Source: Symsagittifera roscoffensis
Lineage: Eukaryota > Xenacoelomorpha > Acoela > Convolutidae
Direction of reading: 5' to 3'
DNA: 64,000 nucleotides
NCBI RefSeq assembly: GCF_963678635.1
Contig: NC_087063.1
Coordinates: 69,897,617 to 69,961,616 of the forward strand
The number at the start of each line of letters is the position of its first letter. The stretch's first letter is position 1. Below are positions 12,031 to 22,137 of the stretch, one piece after another. The notes beneath the pieces are model-generated. The model ran no database searches. It saw nothing but the letters and a program-made list of their open reading frames with translations, and was not told the origin of the DNA. The position numbers and the translations under genes are program-made.

Positions 12031-12389
12031 GTAGACGTTGTTGTCTTCCGAGCACCAGACATTTACCCTCTTTCCAAGTCAATGATGACCGAAGCCGGTA
12101 AAAAATTCCGGCATTTCGCACAGACCAAATACAGTCTCAACTGCGGCCAGATCGAGTTCTCAGGCCAGCATGATCTAGTCGGATCAAACTATGTTGCAGT
12201 AGCTGCTGGAGTCGAAGGTCCAGTTGGTAAGTTTGCCAACAGTCTGGATACTCTGGTGACCAAAACGTACAGAAGACTCTTCTTTGAGAGTCTGGAGAGT
12301 GAGGATCTAGGTCCAGTGGGGAGTATCGCTATTTGTGGATTGTATCCTACGGGGGAGTGTTGCTACGAGGGCATGCAAAGTGCATTCAG
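12031..12389 (+). CDS. GDAP2: GDAP2-like macro-domain protein, exon 2
   Basis: This open exon follows an acceptor ending TTTAG and stops at a donor, TTCAG followed by GTTAGA (12390), leaving phase 2. Its base composition is clearly richer in G and C than the surroundings, as expected for coding DNA. The protein reads as the body of a macro domain (the fold that binds ADP-ribose and its derivatives). The segment around GSNYVAVAAGVEGPV occupies the place of the I-I-H-T-V-GP strand, SLDTLVTKTYRRLF the following helix, and GSIAICGLYPTGECCY the loop that in GDAP2 reads S-V-G-F-C-V...G-Y-P. Canonical ADP-ribose-binding glycine motifs are not preserved, as is also true of the GDAP2 branch. The open frame continues into the intron to 12444, which is not expected to be coding. 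Confidence 0.6.
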
Positions 12390-12838
12390 GTTAGAACATG
12401 AAATCACGATTCCTTCACGATTCTTTATAGTTTCGAAAGGCTAAATGTCGTCTTTTCAACTAGGTTTTATCACACAAAACTAAACTATGGGTTCTCAAAG
12501 CACAAGAACTGACGTTTCATGAAAAACTGCTTTTTCAGTTCTAGGATTGTGGATAAAAAACATTTCTTAAATAAGAAACTAGGACTAAAATTTAAGAACA
12601 GAATGATCAGTTTGTCCAAGCTTCAAATCGTCATAGTTCAGATTTTTCTGAGATTTTCAAATAAAAATACCATTGCGGGTTCCAAAAAAAAAGATTTCGA
12701 TGTATTTGCGATATTCTAAATGCTCATACTTTTTGGGAAAAAAAAACCCGAGAGGTTAAAAACTAACAAACACATTCTGGCTATCAGAGTTGTAACATTA
12801 TTGACCACAATATCGGAGAGTTCAATGTACACTTTCAG
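12390..12838 (+). other. Intron 2 of the GDAP2-like gene (inferred)
   Basis: The intron begins GTTAGA, ends CTTTCAG, and is 449 bases of AT-rich sequence. Joining its flanks restores an AGG codon split 2+1 and keeps the frame, which is the best single support for the gene model. Confidence 0.55.
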
Positions 12839-13046
12839 GGTGATGCGTAAAGTTCTTGAGCACCGGCTTTTCTCCGACCTCAAGTCAGTAGTACTGTGTC
12901 CGATCTCGAGTGAAATCAATGAGTTGCGAGAAGTCCTCGCCTACTACTTCCCCCGCAACAAGAACGAGGAGCAACTCGCTTTCTACCTTCCACGCATGAA
13001 CTACAATGAGTGGGGGGAAGTGATCAAAGAGGAAAAAGTTGTCAAG
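12839..13046 (+). CDS. GDAP2: GDAP2-like macro-domain protein, exon 3
   Basis: The exon begins after CTTTCAG in the phase left by exon 2 and ends at CAAG followed by GTACAT. It encodes a helix (VMRKVLEHRLFSDLKS), a hydrophobic strand, and then LREVLAYYFPRN followed by N-E-E, a proline and NEWGEV. GDAP2 ends its macro domain with the same layout: helix, strand, LLPLYFPR, E-E, LP..P and GN..GE. This match and the phase are the main reasons for the call. GDAP2 then continues into a CRAL-TRIO domain. No such exon is visible to the right in this window, so the gene is interrupted by the gap, continues beyond the window, or is truncated. Confidence 0.6.
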
Positions 13047-13251
13047 GTACATCAAAAGCTTAAGCACTAATTTTTTCGCAATATTTCCAGTGCAATTCTC
13101 TAGTGTCTCATTCGAAAGTCTTGAAATTTTACAAAATTGTATTTTGTTTAAACTTCAGATATTCTTCCGGCTAAATTTAAACTAAATTTGATTTTTTTTA
13201 AAAGTTTTGTTTATAAAATATAGTAAAATTTTCTAAAGGTTTTTTAAACAC
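13047..13251. other. Intron or intergenic sequence before gap 1
   Basis: AT-rich sequence follows the exon 3 donor. I see nothing recognisable before the N run. Confidence 0.5.
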
Positions 13252-13451
13252 NNNNNNNNNNNNNNNNNNNNNNNNNNNNNNNNNNNNNNNNNNNNNNNNN
13301 NNNNNNNNNNNNNNNNNNNNNNNNNNNNNNNNNNNNNNNNNNNNNNNNNNNNNNNNNNNNNNNNNNNNNNNNNNNNNNNNNNNNNNNNNNNNNNNNNNNN
13401 NNNNNNNNNNNNNNNNNNNNNNNNNNNNNNNNNNNNNNNNNNNNNNNNNNN
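13252..13451. other. Assembly gap (200 N)
   Basis: The run of exactly 200 N suggests a nominal scaffold gap of unknown true size. Translations crossing it are meaningless. Confidence 0.98.
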
Positions 13452-13491
13452 CCAAATCTTGAGACCACTGCCAGAAATCTTCATCCGCCAT
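13452..13491 (-). CDS. Possible first exon of an unrecognised minus-strand gene
   Basis: Reading leftwards from ATG 13491 gives MADEDFWQWSQDL, and the frame then runs into the gap. The start context GTTGCGATGG is favourable, and local composition (13452-13590) is coding-like compared with the T-rich surroundings. The same frame is open upstream to 13602. No family can be assigned from 13 residues. Confidence 0.25.
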
Positions 13492-13619
13492 CGCAACTGG
13501 ATTTCGTGCTGATTTACTTCCGAACAGTTTGGGATTAAAAATTCGTGATGTTTCTCGGAATCCGAGCCAAAAAGCATGCGAGCTCATGCTATGCAAGCCC
13601 ATGTGTTCACTATTGTGGT

Positions 13620-14325
13620 GGGTTCAACTAGTTTTCCATTTGAGTCACTGAAATATTAGAAAAAGTGATGCCGTAGCTACGAGCAGATGATGGCTAAGGG
13701 AACAGGGATCGATCTTTTTGTTTTGGAAGCCATTATTCCGTCTTATCAAATTTATTCCAAATAGAATTTTTCAAGCTTTGTGAAATTGAAAATTTTCGCT
13801 TGAGAATCATTTTGTTTTGTTTTTGGTTTTTAGCTTACAGCGTTTCCGACCTGATATAATTCTACGTATGCTGGATTTCGGGCAAAATATTTTGTCCGTA
13901 TATTTGTAAGCAAACTTATGGTAATAATCATGTTTCGACTTTGTTCAGCTTTCGTGTTTTCATTTCGGAATAAAAACTTCGTTTCATTGACCCAGCTGTG
14001 TTTTCTATGCGTTGGAATTTTGAGGTTTTAAAATTTAGTTCACAAAAATCTTACGTGCACATTTTCAAAGCTTCGCCGACATCAGCTGTTTCCCCCACAA
14101 GCTTAAAACACTTGGCTGTTGAGGTCCCAGGCACATTCACGTAACCTTCACTGCAAATACCAACTAAACGCAGATCCATCAAACAAGTCAAATTGATAAT
14201 CATCCAGTTGTAATTTTCAAAAATTTCCAAGCTCCGTTATTCGACAACCATTGGTATTGTTTTACAGTTCCAACCTTTTAAACTCCTTAATAACATACAC
14301 TTTCACTAAGTATCTTTCGTTACCT
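13620..14325. other. No recognisable feature
   Basis: Mixed intergenic sequence with no convincing exon, tRNA or repeat partner within the window. Confidence 0.5.
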
Positions 14326-14998
14326 TACCCGCACCGAAGTTTCAGGGGTAATAATCGATTATAATGGATTTTCGTTGACTAAAATGTTGTCTATGTAATC
14401 GATTATCATGTCAAATTTAGACCACGTAATCGATTTTTAATCGATTGTAATCGATTATTTTGGAAAAATTTAAATCCATTATAATCCATTATAATCGATT
14501 ATAAACCGTTTTTATTTTCAATATAATGGATTATTTTTTGTACTTAAAATCCATGAAAATTGAATAAATTTAGTAAACAATTACTCTAATTTTTGCAACT
14601 TCCCGCAAAATTCGAACGAACACGTTCATCCAGGGGCGGCCAATATGTAGTAATATTCCAAAAAGTGCTCAAGAATAGCTTTTTTTGACTAGCTCCTCAC
14701 GTCAAAAAAAAAGAAATTAAGCGAGAGAACAAAATAACTAATTTAACTTTGACAATATTATGAAAAAACGAAAACAACACACAAAAAGATTTGGATAATT
14801 AGATTATGATCCATTATAATCGATTAAGTTGGATGATTTTTCTTTTGATAAAATTTTTTGAGATTTTATTGATTAAAAAATATTATCATTATAATCCATT
14901 TTCAATCGATTATAATCAATTATTTTTGTTATTTTGTAGAGACTGACTATGAAAAGCCAATATAATCGATTATTATCTATGAAACTTCAGTGCGGGTA
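14326..14998. mobile_element. MITE-like element with ~40-bp TIRs and ATCGAT palindromes
   Basis: The left end TACCCGCACCGAAGTTTCA and the reverse complement of the right end, TACCCGCACTGAAGTTTCA, match. The match continues inwards through TAATAATCGATTATA with few mismatches, to about 42 bases. The element is about 673 bp, carries no ORF, and is bounded by TA on both sides, consistent with a TA target duplication (Tc1/mariner-like non-autonomous element). Its interior is packed with TAATCGATTA and TAATCCATTA palindromic words; I count nine ATCGAT cores. Confidence 0.7.
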
Positions 14999-14999
14999 T

Positions 15000-16118
15000 C
15001 TATTTAAAATTACAAAAGTTTCTATAACTTATCGTTTCTTATAGAAAGCCGTTTCTATAACTTATCGTTTTCATAACACCGTTTGAATCCAAAATGAAAA
15101 TAAAATTTACTTCAGAGGGTACTTAGGTAAGCATCAAAGAATTCAACGAGCTTTTTTTGCCCTTTAAAGCGAAAAAAATGTGCGCTACTTAACCTGCGTT
15201 GGCTCGGACAGAAATGACCCTGCCAATAATTCAAAGTGTTTAAATGATCCGAACCATAACCAAAAATCTTTTCAGTGAATTTCAAAGACTCTCAATTAAA
15301 TAAATATTTTTTGAATAGAACGGCGTATATTCTGGGAATTTTGAGCCGGTCTAGGAATTAAGTTTTTTAAAACTGTTGTACCGAAAACGCAAACGTTTAT
15401 GGTTCATGAAGGCTCTCCAGCGACCAATCCCATTCTAGCATCCCGTCAAAGGGCGGTTGTCTTGAGATTAAATTGCTAGTGAACAAGTCAAATTCTTGCT
15501 TTTTTCGAGAGTCTGCAAGGAAACATTTTTTTCAAAACAAAAAGTATAACAGAATTATTGTTTTGAATTGTTTCATTTTGAATGCGGTATTTTTTCTTCG
15601 ATGTGAGTTTATGGCGACTTGATAGATTGAAAAAAAATGTACGATGGCGTTCTTTGCGAGCTGTCCACTACTTTGCACATAATAGAATGGCTGCGCTAAA
15701 TTAAGAGATTCTGCCAAAATACTATCTTTCAACAACAATTGTTGTCGACAAGGCCACTCATTGCCGCATCTTGCTGGTTCCAAAGAGAAGTTGAAAAAAA
15801 AATGATAGGGTTTGGCAGCATTTTTTCAAATTAGGCTGAATTGAAGTAGAGACACAGCTCGTTTTTTTTTGGGTAAAAAGCAGTTTTCCGCATACAATTT
15901 GATTTTCCTGAACGATCATATCATAGGATTTACACTATTTTTTTTCAAATACAAGGGAGGGGCCGCATTTTTGGGACCAAATGAATTCAACATTTGGTTT
16001 CAACACTTTTAGACACTTGAAAGTTTTTAAACCCAGTTTAATAATTTTTTAACAACCCATTAATTGTGCTCCAAGCAGTTTTTTTTTGGAACGACTGAAG
16101 AGTGCTAGCTAAATCAGT
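15000..16118. other. No recognisable gene
   Basis: AT-rich sequence. Short open frames, including one on the minus strand at 15532-15783, show no family motif. Confidence 0.5.
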
Positions 16119-16526
16119 TCAGGCCTGCAAAAACCGATCGTACGTTTGTTTTGTTTTGTTTTGTCGGGAAGAAAGATGTCGGAAAGGGAAGAATCAATCT
16201 GATACAAGTAAGTGCGATACCAGATAGACTAACATGAATAGAATATAGCTGACCGAATTTTTTGGGAATGATTTTAAGGGTCATTTCGTCGTCTGACTAA
16301 GAAGCTGATATTTCTGACTTCTTAGCATTTCAGAGTCCCGTACAAAATGGTTCATTTTTGAGCCTTTCGCGCAACGGGGTTGCGCGCCATATTGCTGTGT
16401 GCCTTGAAATTTCGTGCAACCAGGTTCAATGTGCGATATTAACATCTAGCTGTTTGTGTGTGTGTGCAGCCGTACAAATCAGTTTTTAGTCAGTCGGGAG
16501 GTTATAACGAGTAGCCATACTAATTG

Positions 16527-16727
16527 TTACTGGCAAAACCGCAGTGACAACTGCAACAGCCCGTGTAACTGTCTTCGCAGCTCATTTAAGTGCTTATTGG
16601 CGTTTGGGGCATCTGATTTCCCTGGCGAAGTTTCATGATTATGCTCTTCACGCTTTTCGATCAAATCAAGATTTTGTGTTGAGGCAGATGCTCGATATTT
16701 ATACGTTTGATATTTAGAGCAAATCAA
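16527..16727 (-). pseudogene. FLYWCH zinc-finger remnant, unit 1
   Basis: The minus-strand frame reads ICSKYQTYKYRASAS, then a spacer, EEHNHE, and a helix-like tail with NKHLNELRRQLHGL. This follows the second half of a FLYWCH finger: a Cys after the Trp position, then K-C-[KR]-A, then the H-N-H ligands. The second Cys is replaced by Tyr (KYRA), so zinc binding should be lost. The FLY-W half is not visible upstream. FLYWCH domains occur in DNA-binding regulators and in Mutator-like transposases; neither partner domain is seen here. Confidence 0.5.
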
Positions 16728-17020
16728 ACTTTATATAAATTTTTTTTCGCTAAGCAAAAAAACTTTATGCCCGAAGCTATGAAAATTAAGTATTTCCTAC
16801 ATAAAACGGTGACCACAAAAAAACGGTCAATCATGGTATGTTTTTGGTGTTTTTTTTTGCTTGCTTATGTCTAGAGTACAGCAGAAAATGACTGTCAGAG
16901 TTTTATATTTATCAGAAACCTAACATTACTTGTTTTGAATTAGCCCAGGCTTTTTTAGTAATCATATTGGTTCGGTACACATCAATTAAAAATCATTTTC
17001 GACTATATCGAACACGTTTT

Positions 17021-17300
17021 TCATTTAAGAAAACTCATTTTAATTGAGCTGAACCAATTTCATCTCTGTTATGAGTGCGTTTATGGCAGGATCAGTTCTG
17101 TTGTGATAAGAATTAAGATGAAATTAAACGATTTGAAGAACAGACATTTTAACTCCTATCTTATAATTTCACACAGAAAATTGAAGTTTTAGTCACAGCT
17201 CATCTTAATTCTTATCACAACAGAACTGATCCTGCCATAAACGCACTCATCACAGAGATGAAATTGGTTCAGCTCAATTAAAATGAGGTTTCATAAATGA
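17021..17300. repeat. Large hairpin: 101-bp inverted repeat with a 78-base spacer
   Basis: The left arm 17021-17121 and right arm 17200-17300 are reverse complements with only a few mismatches (for example GAGCTGAACCAATTTCATC opposite its complement). The spacer is itself an inverted copy of sequence that follows this arm in units 2 and 3. It therefore arose when the tail of a 1.31-kb unit was copied in reverse into unit 1. Confidence 0.85.
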
Positions 17301-18022
17301 AAATAAAATTGCAAAAATTTTGCGGCTTTTAATTTAGGAAATGAAAAGGCAAAAAATGTACGTTGTTAAATTGCTTGTTATTATTTTGTAGGACACCTCT
17401 TTTACAACACCCACTTGCTGCGCTCAGCCCTTAAAATTTTCTATCAATGCCTTGGCCCAACCAAGACTGGTTTTGGTATTTGATAGAAAGAGCTCGCGCC
17501 GTAAACATGCAATTGTTCATAGAAAATTTCGAAAGCGTGCTCAAAACAAGGTTTTTTTTCAAAAAGTTCAGGCCTGCAAAAACCGATCGTACGTTTGTTT
17601 TGTTTTGCCGGGAAGAAAGATGTCGGAAAGGTAAGAACCAATCTGATACAAGCTTGTGCGATAGCAGATAGACTAACATGAATAGAATATAGCTAATCGA
17701 ATTTTTTAGGAGTGATTTTGAGGGTCATTTCATCGTCTGACCAAGTAGCTGATTTTTCTGACTTCTTAGCATTCCAGAGTCCCGTACAGAATGGTTCATT
17801 TTTGAGCCTTTCGCGCAACAGATTTGTGTGCCATTTTGCTGTGTGCCTTGAAATTTCGTGCAACCGGGTTGCGTGCAATATTAACATCTAGCTGTTTGTT
17901 TGTGTGTGCAGACGTACAAATCAGTTTTTAGTCAGTCGGAAGGCTAAAATGAGTAGCCATACTACTTGTTAATGACGAAGTCGCAGTGAAATCTGCAACA
18001 ATCTGTGTAACTGTCTTCGCAG

Positions 18023-18180
18023 CTAATTTAAGTGCTTATTGACATTTCGGGCATCTGATTTCCCTGGTGAAGTTTCATGATTATGCTCTTCGCGCTTTTT
18101 GATCAAATCAAGATTTTCTGTTGTGGCAGATGCTCGATATTTATGTGTTCGATATTTAGAGATAAAGCAAAAAAATGTTA
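18023..18180 (-). pseudogene. FLYWCH zinc-finger remnant, unit 2
   Basis: This has the same domain as unit 1 (SKYRTHKYRASATTENLDL, then REEHNHE). A stop follows NKHLN because a GAG codon seen in unit 3 has become TAG. The second ligand Cys is again Tyr, so this change predates the unit duplication. Confidence 0.5.
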
Positions 18181-19278
18181 TGTCCGACGCTATGAAAATT
18201 AAGTATTTCTTACATGAAACGGTGACCACAAAAAAATGCTCAATCATGGTATGTTTTTGGTGTGTTTTTGCTTGCTTATGACTAGAGTACAGCATAAAGT
18301 GACCGTCAGAGTTTTAGATTTATCAGAAACCTAACATCAATTTGTTTTGAATTAGCCCAGGTTTTTTTAGTAATCATATTGGTTCGTTACACATCAATTA
18401 AAAATCATTTTCGACTATATCGAACAAATTTTCTCATTTATGAAACCTCATTTTAATTAAGCTGAACCAATTTCATCTCTGTGATGAGTGCGTTAATGGC
18501 AGGATCAGTTCTGTGGTGATAAGAGTAAAGATGACGGGTGACCTGTGACTAAAACTTCAATTTTGGTGTGAAATTATAAGATAGTAGCTAACTTGTCTAT
18601 GGTTCAAGACGTTAAAGTTCAAGTTTTTGCGGATTTAAAGTTTGGAAATGAAAAAGCAAAAAAAATGAACGTTGTTGAATTACTTGTTATTCTTTTGTAG
18701 GACACGTCTTTTACAACACCCACTTGCTTCACCTAGCCCTTTAAATTTTGTATCATTAACTTGGCCCAACCAAGACTGGTTTTGGTATTTGATAGAAAGA
18801 GCTCGCGCCGTAAACATGCAATTGTTCATAGAAATTTTCGAAAGCGTGCTCAAAACAAGGATTTTTTCAAAAAGTTCAGGCCTGCAAAAACCGATCGTAC
18901 GTTTGTTTTGTTTTACCGGGAAGAAAGATGTCGGAAAGGGAAGAACCAATCTGATACAAGTAAGTGCGATACCAGATAGACTAACATGAATAGAATATAG
19001 CTGACCGAATTTTTTGGGAATGATTTTAAGGGTCATTTCGTCGTCTGACCTAGAAGCTGATATTTCTGACTTCTTAGCATTTCAGAGTCCCGTACAAAAT
19101 GGTTCATTTTTGAGCGTTTTGCGCAACGGGGTTGCGTGCCATATTGCTGTGTGCCTTGAAATTTCGTGCAACCAGGTTCAATGTGCAATATTAACATCTA
19201 GCTGTTTGTGTGTGTGTGCAGCCGTACAAATCAGTTTTTAGTCAGTCGGGAGGTTATAACGACTAGCCATACTAATTG

Positions 19279-19490
19279 TTACTGGCAAAACCGCAGTGAC
19301 AACTGCAACAGCCCGTGTAACTGTCTTCGCAGCTCATTTAAGTGCTTATTGACGTTTCGGGCATCTGATTTCCCTGGCGAAGTTTCATGATTATGCTCTT
19401 CGCGCTTTTCGATCAAATCAAGATTTTCTGTTGTGGCAGATGCTCGATATTTATGTGTTCGATATTTAGAGATAAAGCAATAAAATGTTA
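19279..19490 (-). pseudogene. FLYWCH zinc-finger remnant, unit 3
   Basis: This is open through NKHLNELRRQLHGLLQL. It has the same Cys-to-Tyr change and the H-N-H motif is intact. It is nearly identical to unit 2, and the frame extends upstream into non-homologous hydrophobic sequence to 19605. Confidence 0.5.
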
Positions 19491-20372
19491 TGTCCGACGC
19501 TATGAAAATTAAGTATTTCTTACATGAAACGGTGACCACAAAAAAACGCTCAATCATGGTATGTTTTTGGTGTGTTTTTGCTTGCTTATGACTAGAGTAC
19601 AGCATAAAGTGACCGTCAGAGTTTTAGATTTATCAGAAACCTAACATCAATTTGTTTTGAATTAGCCCAGGTTTTTTTAGTAATCATATTGGTTCGTTAC
19701 ACATCAATTAAAAATCATTTTCGACTATATCGAACAAGTTTTCTCATTTATGAAACCTCATTTTAATTAAGCTGAACCAATTTCATCTCTGTGATGAGTG
19801 CGTTAATGGCAGGATCAGTTCTGTGGTGATAAGAGTTAAGATGACGGGTGACCTGTGACTAAAACTTCAATTTTGGTGTGAAATTATAAGATAGTAGCTA
19901 ACTTGTCTATGGTTCAAGACGTTAAAGTTCAAGTTTTTGCGGATTTAAAGTTTGGAAATGAAAAAGCAAAAAAAATGAACGTTGTTGAATTGCTTGTTAT
20001 TCTTTTGTAGGATACCTCTTTTACAGCACCCAGTTGCTTCACCTAGCCCTTAAAATTTTCTATCATTGCCTTGCCCAACAAAGACTGGTTTTGGTATTTG
20101 ATAGAAAGAGCTCGCGCCGTAAATATGCAACTGTTATTAAAAACTTTCGAAAGCGTGCTCAAAACACGGATTTTCTTAAAAACTTGACAACTGCGCGAAG
20201 TTTTTTTTGCAAAGCACGAACTTATTGAGTTATAAAATACTTCTTTTTTCAAACTTCTGTGATTATAAAAGACACGGGAAGATTGCGATCAAAATATTAT
20301 CGGACTAAAAAAAGTATACTGCATGTCAAACAAATTGTTTGTGATAGGCACATTTATTCAGAGATAACTTAC

Positions 20373-20613
20373 TCTCACATAGAACAAACATTTCCCTTTC
20401 GTCGGTACAGTTATTCGTATAAGCAACACCCTCCTTCATTTTGGAGCAAAATTTATTGCTTTCCGGTTTGGATCGAGGTTCTTTTTCCGCCCACAGTTCA
20501 GCAGGGGCGCGCATTATATTATCTTCAGTGCTTCTAAACCAGTTTTTCATAATATCTCGTCGCTTCCCTGCTGAAGTTGGCAGCTCAGAAGGGTACGTCA
20601 TTTTGTACCCCAT
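20373..20613 (-). CDS. Possible first exon of a small CX9C-type protein
   Basis: The ATG at 20613 opens a frame of 80 codons that ends at a good donor (GAGA followed by GTAAGT). The composition is coding-like and unlike the flanking DNA. The protein is charged, has no signal peptide, and near its end contains FCSKMKEG and then C-TDEREMFVL-C, an exact C-X9-C spacing as found in twin-CX9C (CHCH) proteins of the mitochondrial intermembrane space. A second CX9C would have to lie in a later exon on the left. I cannot name the family, so this could be another small protein or a chance open frame. Confidence 0.35.
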
Positions 20614-20639
20614 CCATACTTTCTAATCAATCAGACATT

Positions 20640-22130
20640 AAAATATGAGCTAACGGGGAAAATGGAATTTGGAAACCACTTTTGAAAGTAAACGTTTTTT
20701 AAAATTTACGCGCTATTTGCACATTTGTTTTCAAAGACCATGATTTTTATCTTTTCATCAGCCAAAAATGTTGTAACGCCGAAAACAATTAGAGACCGCT
20801 AAGATAGCACAATCAAATATCAAAAAACGGCACAATAACAGATTTTTTAAACCATTTTACAATTAAAATTTTTTAAGGTTTTCCTGTACCTTTTGATCGT
20901 AACCCATGAAGAAGAGATCTCTATTTAGGTGCTGATTAACTAAAGCCATTTCTTCTCTGGATGTAGGTTTCCATAGCTGAGAACCCCTTTCTCTAAATAC
21001 TTCAATTATGAATACTAAGATACTGATTGATAGAAAAACTGTTTAAAAATCTGTTAAAAAAGACTATAAATCTATAAGACAAAATTAAAAGTTGATTAAA
21101 TTTATTATTATCTGAAATGCCTCATTTTGGGACTACTTAAGACAAAATTGTTCTTCAAATAAACCTATGAAAAAATCAATACTTGGAATCAAGCACTTTT
21201 TCAGGGTCTGAAAGTATCAGTTTTGATGGTAATTTTGCATAAATTTCAGTTTTTCATTGAAACTCTAGCGCTTTTAAACTACTAATTTTTTGTTTCGACT
21301 TTCGAAGAAAAACGAATATTTGTGTTTGGTGTGGGTTTAATATCCAGTCAATTTTTGGCCATCGAAATAATAGTTTTTAACAAAATTTTTTAAACCCCCT
21401 TAAAGACATCGACTTCCTGAGTTCAAATTTAAAATGATAGCTTAAAATGATATATTATTATTTTTTGTAAAGTAATGGCGGTTTGAAAATGGCCAAATTG
21501 GCCATGTTCTGGAGTAAATTATGCGCGCTTTGAAGAATTTTCTCATATGCTGAAAGCGTAGCATGAATTATTTATACATGGCAAATTCTACCGCTCAACA
21601 AAAACGTTCCAAAAAAAATTGAGGCTAGCTAATCGGTCGAATGAATTTCGCACGACTCAAATTTCACAATTTATCTTTGATTGATATTGTCCAAAACTTA
21701 TATTTTTTCTAAGTGTTTTCTTTTCCAAAAAGTATTCGATATGCGTTACGAGGCCAAATTGTGCACTGGATAGGTGCACAATTTTGTGTCTGTATGTTCC
21801 TGGCGTCACAAAAATGTCTCTAAACATGTTGAATTTTTGTCGAAACGATCACAGAAAGTGAAAGAACCAAAGAAGAACAAAGGGAATGTCCTTGTTGGAA
21901 ATCCGCTTTCAATTCACAAAATGCACAGTTTGGCTTCTTTATCTGCTTCCAAGCATCTCTTGAGTGACAACTTTGCTGAAAAAGTGATCATAAGAACCAA
22001 ATTAGGCACTCAAACTTGTGCTTTTGATAACGATTCTCAAATTTTTTTCAAGTTAAGATGTCAATCCACAACAGCGGCATGAAGTTATTCTCCACGATGA
22101 AATTTAAAAAAACCAAACCTTTTTAAACAG
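20640..22130. other. No recognisable gene
   Basis: AT-rich. A 102-codon plus-strand frame at 21774-22082 is lysine-rich and moderately coding-like but has no recognisable domain and no clear splice sites. I leave it unannotated. Confidence 0.4.
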
Positions 22131-22137
22131 TAGAAAA

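Larger units (their letters stand above)
16119..20185. repeat. Tandem array of ~1.31-kb units
   Basis: The marker phrase GACTGGTTTTGGTATTTGAT recurs at about 17465, 18776 and 20086, and TTCAGGCCTGCAAAAACCG at about 16119, 17565 and 18877. This gives a period near 1311, or about 1446 for the first step. Units 2 and 3 are very similar. Unit 1 starts mid-unit and is lengthened by an inverted segment (see 17021-17300). The fourth copy is cut after about 110 bases. Confidence 0.9.

Noticed and set aside
13198-13602. Open frames running through gap 1 (and similar ones at 39620-40121)
   Set aside because: They exist only because N is read as open; no sequence supports them.
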